A stretch of 64,000 nucleotides of DNA from positions 744,001 through 808,000 of the forward strand of contig JAHQIY010000014.1 of assembly GCA_019054805.1 (NCBI GenBank). Direction: 5' to 3'. Numbering within the stretch: position 1 is the first letter of the stretch; each line of letters opens with the position of its first letter. Below the pieces are notes generated by a model. It saw only the letters and a list, made by a program, of their open reading frames with translations. It was not told the origin of the DNA and searched no databases. The DNA comes from Brachionus manjavacas. Lineage: Eukaryota > Rotifera > Eurotatoria > Ploima > Brachionidae. A program made the position numbers and the translations under genes. Positions 59,110 to 64,000 of this stretch are shown here, piece after piece.

Positions 59110-60630
59110 AAATCAAAAGGCTAGTGCCCCTGTCTTGTTAAGACTGATTAACTCTCCATTTATTAATAAAAATAAAAAGAACAACTATGGTAAAAAAAAA
59201 TAAAATACAGTTAATTATTCAAAAATATTGTAAAAAAAATTTTGTTCAAATTTAATTCATCAAACTGCTTTTTTGCTTCATTACAAATTAAGTTTTTATT
59301 GTTAAAAATAGATTTTTTAAATGTACTTTACTTAAATAATAATTTGTTGACTGCAAATTTGTTGACAAGTTTTGTGTAGACGAAACTAAACGTATTTTCA
59401 CCAGTTTTTGATCGAATATTTGGTAATGTAAATTCTTTCTTGTTTCTTAAATCATATTTGATTTTTCTTGTGTTGTTGGTTGATTCTTTAGTTGAGCCGG
59501 AGAATTTTCGAAATTAAAATTTTATATGAAAATAGTAACATTCGCTGCAAGGCTCGATGCTGGAAGGCAAAAAGGCCATATTTTTCTAACAAATTGTTCA
59601 AATCATTAATGCCACAGACATTAACTTTAAGATTTAACAATTTAAATATACAAAGAAAAAACAATTAGCCAGTCTTTGAATGGCTTCTTTTGAAAAATAA
59701 CATAAAAGAGTAAATATATGTTACCCTGAATAATCACTTATTCATCAGCTTGTCAACTGATGCACAAAGATAAGTAAGAATTATACTTGTCACGTATCTC
59801 AGAAGTTAGACGCTTAGAAATGCTGACATATACATTAAGCACTAAGCTCGTGTTCTTGACACGAGCATATAGGTATAAATAAGAATTCCATTCTTAGAAC
59901 TTCAGAACGTTCAATATCTTAAATAAAGCTTTTAAAGATTAAACATTGTTTATTATAAACCGGTTACATATATAATCAAAATAAAAAGGTTAAATTAAAA
60001 TTTCAAGAAATTGAATTTTTACAGATGTACATAAATTAAAGTCTCTTAATCGAAGACAGTTTTCGGTTTACAACAAGACATGTTTCTGAGATTAGTTTCA
60101 TGAAATTTAATTTATTACCTAATAATTTAAACTCTTTTACGACACTAATTTTCAGTTCTTTGATCTGAATAAACTCGGGTATTGCAATTTTTTTTTGGAG
60201 AAAACTATAAAAAAGGTTCTACTCCAGTTTATATCAACTCTATTAAAATTGCACCAATTGTTCAAATCGCAGATTACTTCTTCGAAATTCCTGAACGTAG
60301 CATCAAGTGTCGCCAGATCTGGTAATAGTCGTGTCATCAGCATAGAGTTCGATAGAAGCTTGAATGCTAAATGGAAGATCATTAATGAAAATTAGGAAAA
60401 GAAGGGAACCAAGAACTGGCTCTAAGGAACACCAAGATTTAGATTGCCAGGTTTAGATAAAGAATTTTTTATTTTAAATAATTTGGATCTTGTTTCAAAA
60501 AAAATTGTTATAACACCCAATTAATTATTATCTAACCCATAGTGGAAAAGTTTTAAGACTATCAGATGTGAATCAATCAGGTCAAAAGCTTTTCTAAAGT
60601 CGATGAATAGACTATGACCATATGAAAAAG
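59110..60630 (-). mobile_element. degenerate LINE, split by a solo LTR
   Basis: Minus-strand pieces in order: FIDFRKAFDLIDSHLIVLKL (about 60600), [17 protein letters not shown] with the YADDT region degraded, then [20 protein letters not shown] (about 60260). After the LTR insertion come YGLFAFQHRALQRML and DLRNKKEFTLPNIRSKTGE (about 59450-59380). The 3' UTR, GTGCCCC on the plus strand at 59123, matches the fragment in DAP5 intron 1. Several frameshifts and stops. Confidence 0.75.
59715..59972. mobile_element. solo LTR inserted in a LINE
   Basis: A 250-bp unit (59719-59968) starts TGTTACC and ends GGTTACA. It contains a TATA-like TATAGGTATAAATAAG and an AATAAA near its right end, and is flanked by TATA on both sides (possible 4-bp duplication, typical of Gypsy). 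It is more complex in composition than its flanks. No internal region remains. Confidence 0.6.
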
Positions 60631-61089
60631 AACGATAACGTTACCAGTCATATAGATAGAAATAGAAAATTTAAATTAAACAAATTGGTAACTACATTTT
60701 GCATTATCAATGATCTTGTTTTATTGACAGCTGCGATTATCAAAGCTATTCAAAGTGTTGTCTATCTTTATGATCATTATAGACTTGAAAAATCCCAAGA
60801 TCCAAATACTTCGCGTGAAATAATTATATTATTAAAAAGATAGTTGAAATTCTTGAATCTAATGGTAAATGTGAGAAGAGGCATTTTTATTAAAATTTAA
60901 AAAATTTTAATTGAATCTAAATAATAAATTTTTTATTAAGAACTAATATTTTGTTTTAAAAATAAAATTTACAAGTAGAAAACTTCAATTGGATACTTTA
61001 CTTTAGAAGAAAATTTATTAAAAAAAAATATTTGAATAAAAAACTGATGCATTAATTTTTACTAATAATTTTTACTAATAATATTATTT
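60631..61089. other. intergenic DNA with no recognised content
   Basis: Short spacer between two LINEs. The plus-strand frame at 60622-60843 overlaps the end of the minus-strand LINE and has no recognisable feature. Confidence 0.4.
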
Positions 61090-62505
61090 GATCACGAAAC
61101 TGAACAAATCTGCGAAATAACGGCCCGCGAGCTTTTAAATGTAAACATTTGTGATAAATTAAAAGCTTTAGATCAAAACAAAGCTATTGGCCCTGACAAG
61201 ATCTGTAATAGGGTTCTTAAAGATCCGCTGAAGCATTTTCTTTTCCCCTTCAAAAATTTTTAGTGCATCATTTAACAATGGTATGATGCCGACTCAACGG
61301 AAACAAGCGAATATTACTCCTCTGCACAAAAGTGGAAGTTGACTTGAGGCTAAAAATTACCGCCCAGTATCGTTAACAAGTGTGGTATGTAAAGTTTTCG
61401 AAAGCTTTGTTAAAGATGTCATGTTAAAACACCTTTTGGAAAATAATTTAAAATCCTTTACTCAACATGGTTTTATCCCTAATAAGTCATGTACTACAAA
61501 CCTGCTAGAAACAATCGACATCATTACAAATGCTCTTTCAAGTGGTTTTCCAGTTGATGTTATATATACTGACTTTGCTAAGGCATTTGACAAAGTCTCT
61601 CATCGCAAGTTGCTTTATAAGCTTAAATTTTATGGTTTTGGTGAAAATTGATACGATGGATCAAAGATTTCTTGGTTGGCCGTACGCAAAGAATGGTGCT
61701 GGGAGATGGTCTAGTGCTTGCTCTCCTCACTTAAATGCCGATAAAGTAAGATTGAACATTTTGGAAGACTAAACAAGAAATTTGACTATGATATTCAATT
61801 TAGCCCATGTAAAAAACCATTAACCAAGTCAAGTTGTGAGAAAGATATTGGGATGTATATAAGTCATGGCTTAAAATGGAATGTCCAAATACGAAACTGT
61901 ACAGCAAAAGCAAACAAAATATAAGCCATGATTAGGAAGGCATTTAAATTCCGAGAAAAAAATAATATCGCTAGTGAGACCGCACTTAGATTACGCTATT
62001 AGCACTTGGTGTCCGTATCTCGAGAAAGATGTTATCGAACTAGAAAAGGTGCAAAGAAGGGCCACAAAACTAATTTCAGGGCTTAAAAGCCTTGACTATA
62101 CGCAACGTTTAAAAGACTTGGACTTGTGATCTAAAAACAAGGAGACAACGGGGAGATCTAATTCAAATGTGCAAATTGGCAAACAATCTAGAGAAAGTGA
62201 ATTTTGTAAACGGACTAGATATCGGTTATGAATCAAGCTACAATTTAAGAAAGCATAGAAAATCAATTCATCGAGAGCAAGTTAGGAATTGTTTACCAAG
62301 ATTTGACTTTTTTATTAATAGAGTTGTGAACGATTGGAACAGTCTACCGGTGGATGTGGTCGAAGCAAGAAGTTTGAACTGTTTCAAATCGAAACTTGAC
62401 CAGAGGCTCTTTGAAAATCGTGAAGTATCTGCTACAGCTCAGTAGAGCTTGCTTGAATCTTATTCAAGTTGCAGATTATTTTTACTACTACTACTACTAA
62501 CTCAT
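61090..62505 (+). mobile_element. degenerate LINE, CR1/Jockey-like, with (TAC)n tail
   Basis: Plus-strand blocks in order: CDKLKALDQNKAIGPDKICN, KNYRPVSLTSVVCKVFESFV, FTQHGFIPNKSCTTNLLETI, YTDFAKAFDKVSHRKLLYKL, then a gap where the catalytic YADD region is missing. LVRPHLDYAISTWCPYLEKD, VQRRATKLISGLKSLDYTQR and a terminal FFINRVVNDWNSLPVDVVEA follow. The tail is a run of ACT/TAC at about 62486-62499. It shares organisation and tail with the 9.75-kb LINE but is older and internally deleted. Confidence 0.88.
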
Positions 62506-62524
62506 AAAATAGTAATTATAATAG

Positions 62525-62595
62525 AAATTGTCCCTTTTATTTCCTAGTGGATAATGGGGAGGCGCTCATCTCCTATTCTAGTACATTAAATGTAA
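62525..62595 (-). mobile_element. SINE tail fragment
   Basis: AAATTGTCCCTTTTATTTCC and GTGGATAATGGGGAGGCGCT are the inverse of the tail of the SINEs at 20.0 and 30.6 kb. Only the last 60-70 bases are present, directly after the LINE tail. Confidence 0.75.
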
Positions 62596-62978
62596 TATTT
62601 TTTTCTAATTTTTTTATAATAAATTTTAATCCTTAGCATTGAATAGTTACAGCCATGGCCATTCATACAGTATTTTCATAATTTTTCATAATATTAAAAC
62701 ACTGCTAATTTACACCGCATACTCTAAATACTTGTTTTGAAGCCTTGAGTCCGCATTTAAATCGTCAATATTAAGAAATAACAACTTATTTCATTTTTAA
62801 ATTTTGTTCATTTTGGGCAACAGAATGTGATCTTCAAGTTTCCATTTATTTTATCGAAAAGAAAGCTAGAGATATGGCTTATCTTGTGCCAATAATCAAA
62901 ACCAAAAAATTGTTTTTTAATTCTTTATTAAATAATGGTTCAACAAAAACTAAATAATTTTTCAGATTCTTTTGCTAT

Positions 62979-63917
62979 TTAGGTAGATTTTACCGAGTTA
63001 ATCGTTCGATTACAAACTTGTATTAGATTCAGCAAGCGGCTTTTGTAAGCTTGTTTAAGCTTTGAGTCTTTTGAAACCAGAGTTAATTTTGACGAAAAGC
63101 TTTCTAGAAGATCACTTCTCAAAACAGATTTCTAAAAAAAAAAACAAATTTATACTTCATTCAAAAAGTTTTGGAAAAAAAAATTCTTACCGGTAAATTG
63201 AGGACCTTTGAGGCCAAGTTGAGAAAAGCATCCACAAATTTTATGTGTAAATTCTCATCTTTCAGGATGTCATCAGTAATTTTGTCAAAAAATTTAAAAA
63301 TTTTTTCAATCAACTGCTTCGATTCTGTTTGGCCTAGTTCAGATTCATTGAACATTTGAGCACTTATGCACTGATTCAAAGTGATCAAAGTAACTGTCTT
63401 TTTGTGAAGCTTGGTATCTGGTTGTGAGACAGAATCGATCATCTGTGAGATAATGGGCGCCGAATATGCCGAATGCCTGACTAAATACTCTTTGTACATG
63501 GCTGGATTTACCTTGGACTTTTCACTTTTTACCAAAAAAAATAGATATTAATAAAATTTTAATTTTTACTTTTATTTGGAATTACTTTTTTATTATATCA
63601 AGGTAAATAGTATTGAGTTTTTTTACAATATTGACAGATTCGGCCTCATTTGTTTGCGCTATGTGCTGGATCAAACGAACGCAAAACATGGATGTTTCGA
63701 TCAATGTTTTGGTTACATTCAAATGTATCGCTGAGCATTCTAACAAATAAGATAACAATTCGAAAAGATCGTCAATCTCTGGCATTTTGGACTCATTTAG
63801 TTTTTTGCATGTTTGCTTAATGTTTACCAAGAAGCCGAGAATTCTTTGGGAAATAAGTTTCAAGTCGGGCTTTGTCTGACTTTCGAACAGGATCTCTAAC
63901 AATGGTTTGATTGCATA
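62979..63917 (-). CDS. ARM/HEAT-like protein, C-terminal part (possibly MYBBP1A/Pol5 family)
   Basis: The gene's 3' end; its start lies beyond the right edge. Exons 63917-63586, 63524-63191 and 63131-62979 join in frame (introns 61 and 59 bp, GT-AG) to 272 residues ending in a stop at 62979-62981. The protein is wholly alpha-helical in character (LEILFESQTKPDLKLISQRI, SKMPEIDDLFELLSYLLECS), with a Lys/Ser-rich hinge SEKSKVNPAMYKEYL and a basic C-terminus. The spacing of helices and the 'SKV...' segment recall the nucleolar MYBBP1A/Pol5 proteins, but the match is weak and other large ARM-repeat proteins are possible. No catalytic motif is seen. Confidence 0.65.
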
Positions 63918-64000
63918 CTAAATTTGAAAAAATAAATGAAGCAAATAAGAGAAAAATTGATTAAATTAATTGATGAAAATTCTTTCTTTTTTTAAATGCG
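63918..64000 (-). other. intron of the right-edge ARM-like gene
   Basis: A T-rich acceptor ending in AG (plus-strand CT at 63918-63919) precedes the 63917 exon. The remaining bases to the window edge are A/T-rich and presumably intronic. Confidence 0.5.

Noticed and set aside
60622-60843. Plus-strand 73-codon frame as a gene
   Set aside because: No domain or splice partner; it abuts the 5' edge of a degenerate LINE on the other strand.
1-64000. Bacterial contamination or a bacterial operon
   Set aside because: GT-AG introns, eukaryotic ribosomal and LSm proteins, LINEs, SINEs and LTRs throughout.

Overview
The window is animal nuclear DNA: very AT-rich, with short GT-AG introns (mostly 45-120 bp), no operons of bacterial type, and host genes typical of metazoans (a DAP5/eIF4G2 homologue, TMEM65, ceramide glucosyltransferase, an atypical soluble guanylate cyclase, a PR-domain zinc-finger protein, and a secreted VWD-EGF-WxxW-chitin-binding mucin). 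The chitin-binding mucin and the atypical cyclase point to a protostome. The extreme AT content and compact genes would fit a monogonont rotifer or a similar small lophotrochozoan, but that is inference only.

Layout. 1.7-8.2 kb is a tight housekeeping block: RPS17 (+), a glutaredoxin (-), TRMT1 (-), LSM6 (+), an unrecognised small helical protein (+) and ceramide glucosyltransferase (-). 9.7-10.9 kb is a fairly fresh LINE. TMEM65 (-) lies at 11.8-12.6 kb. RPL35A (+, 15.2 kb) is preceded by a cluster of four tandem box C/D snoRNA copies at 14.7-15.1 kb, all carrying a guide for the 530-loop of 18S rRNA. A soluble guanylate cyclase (+) fills 16.9-19.5 kb. A tRNA-headed SINE with a 10-bp target duplication follows at 20.0 kb, then a graveyard of LINE fragments at 22.7-24.6 kb. 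A large intronless PR-domain zinc-finger gene (-) covers 25.4-28.0 kb, followed by a solo LTR at 28.7 kb.

29.8-40.5 kb is one gene, the DAP5/eIF4G2 homologue (-), split into three exons by introns of 4.6 and 3.6 kb. These introns are far longer than any other here and hold a SINE, LINE pieces and a hAT-type MITE. 43-47 kb carries LINE fragments and a second, 795-bp hAT-type non-autonomous element with perfect 8-bp target duplications. 48.2-52.8 kb is the 11-exon secreted mucin-like gene. 53-62.6 kb is dominated by fossils: a LINE lying between pieces of another LINE, a broken Gypsy-type pol fragment, a LINE containing a solo LTR, a LINE with a (TAC)n tail and a SINE tail. The right edge holds the 3' end of an ARM-like gene (-) whose start lies outside the window.

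Functionally the host genes are mostly housekeeping: translation (RPS17, RPL35A, DAP5, rRNA-methylation guides), RNA processing (LSM6, TRMT1), redox, sphingolipid synthesis and mitochondrial membrane. One signalling enzyme and one secreted barrier protein are added. Exon boundaries were derived by hand from GT/AG sites, reading-frame continuity and remembered homologues, so they should be read as good models rather than proven transcripts.
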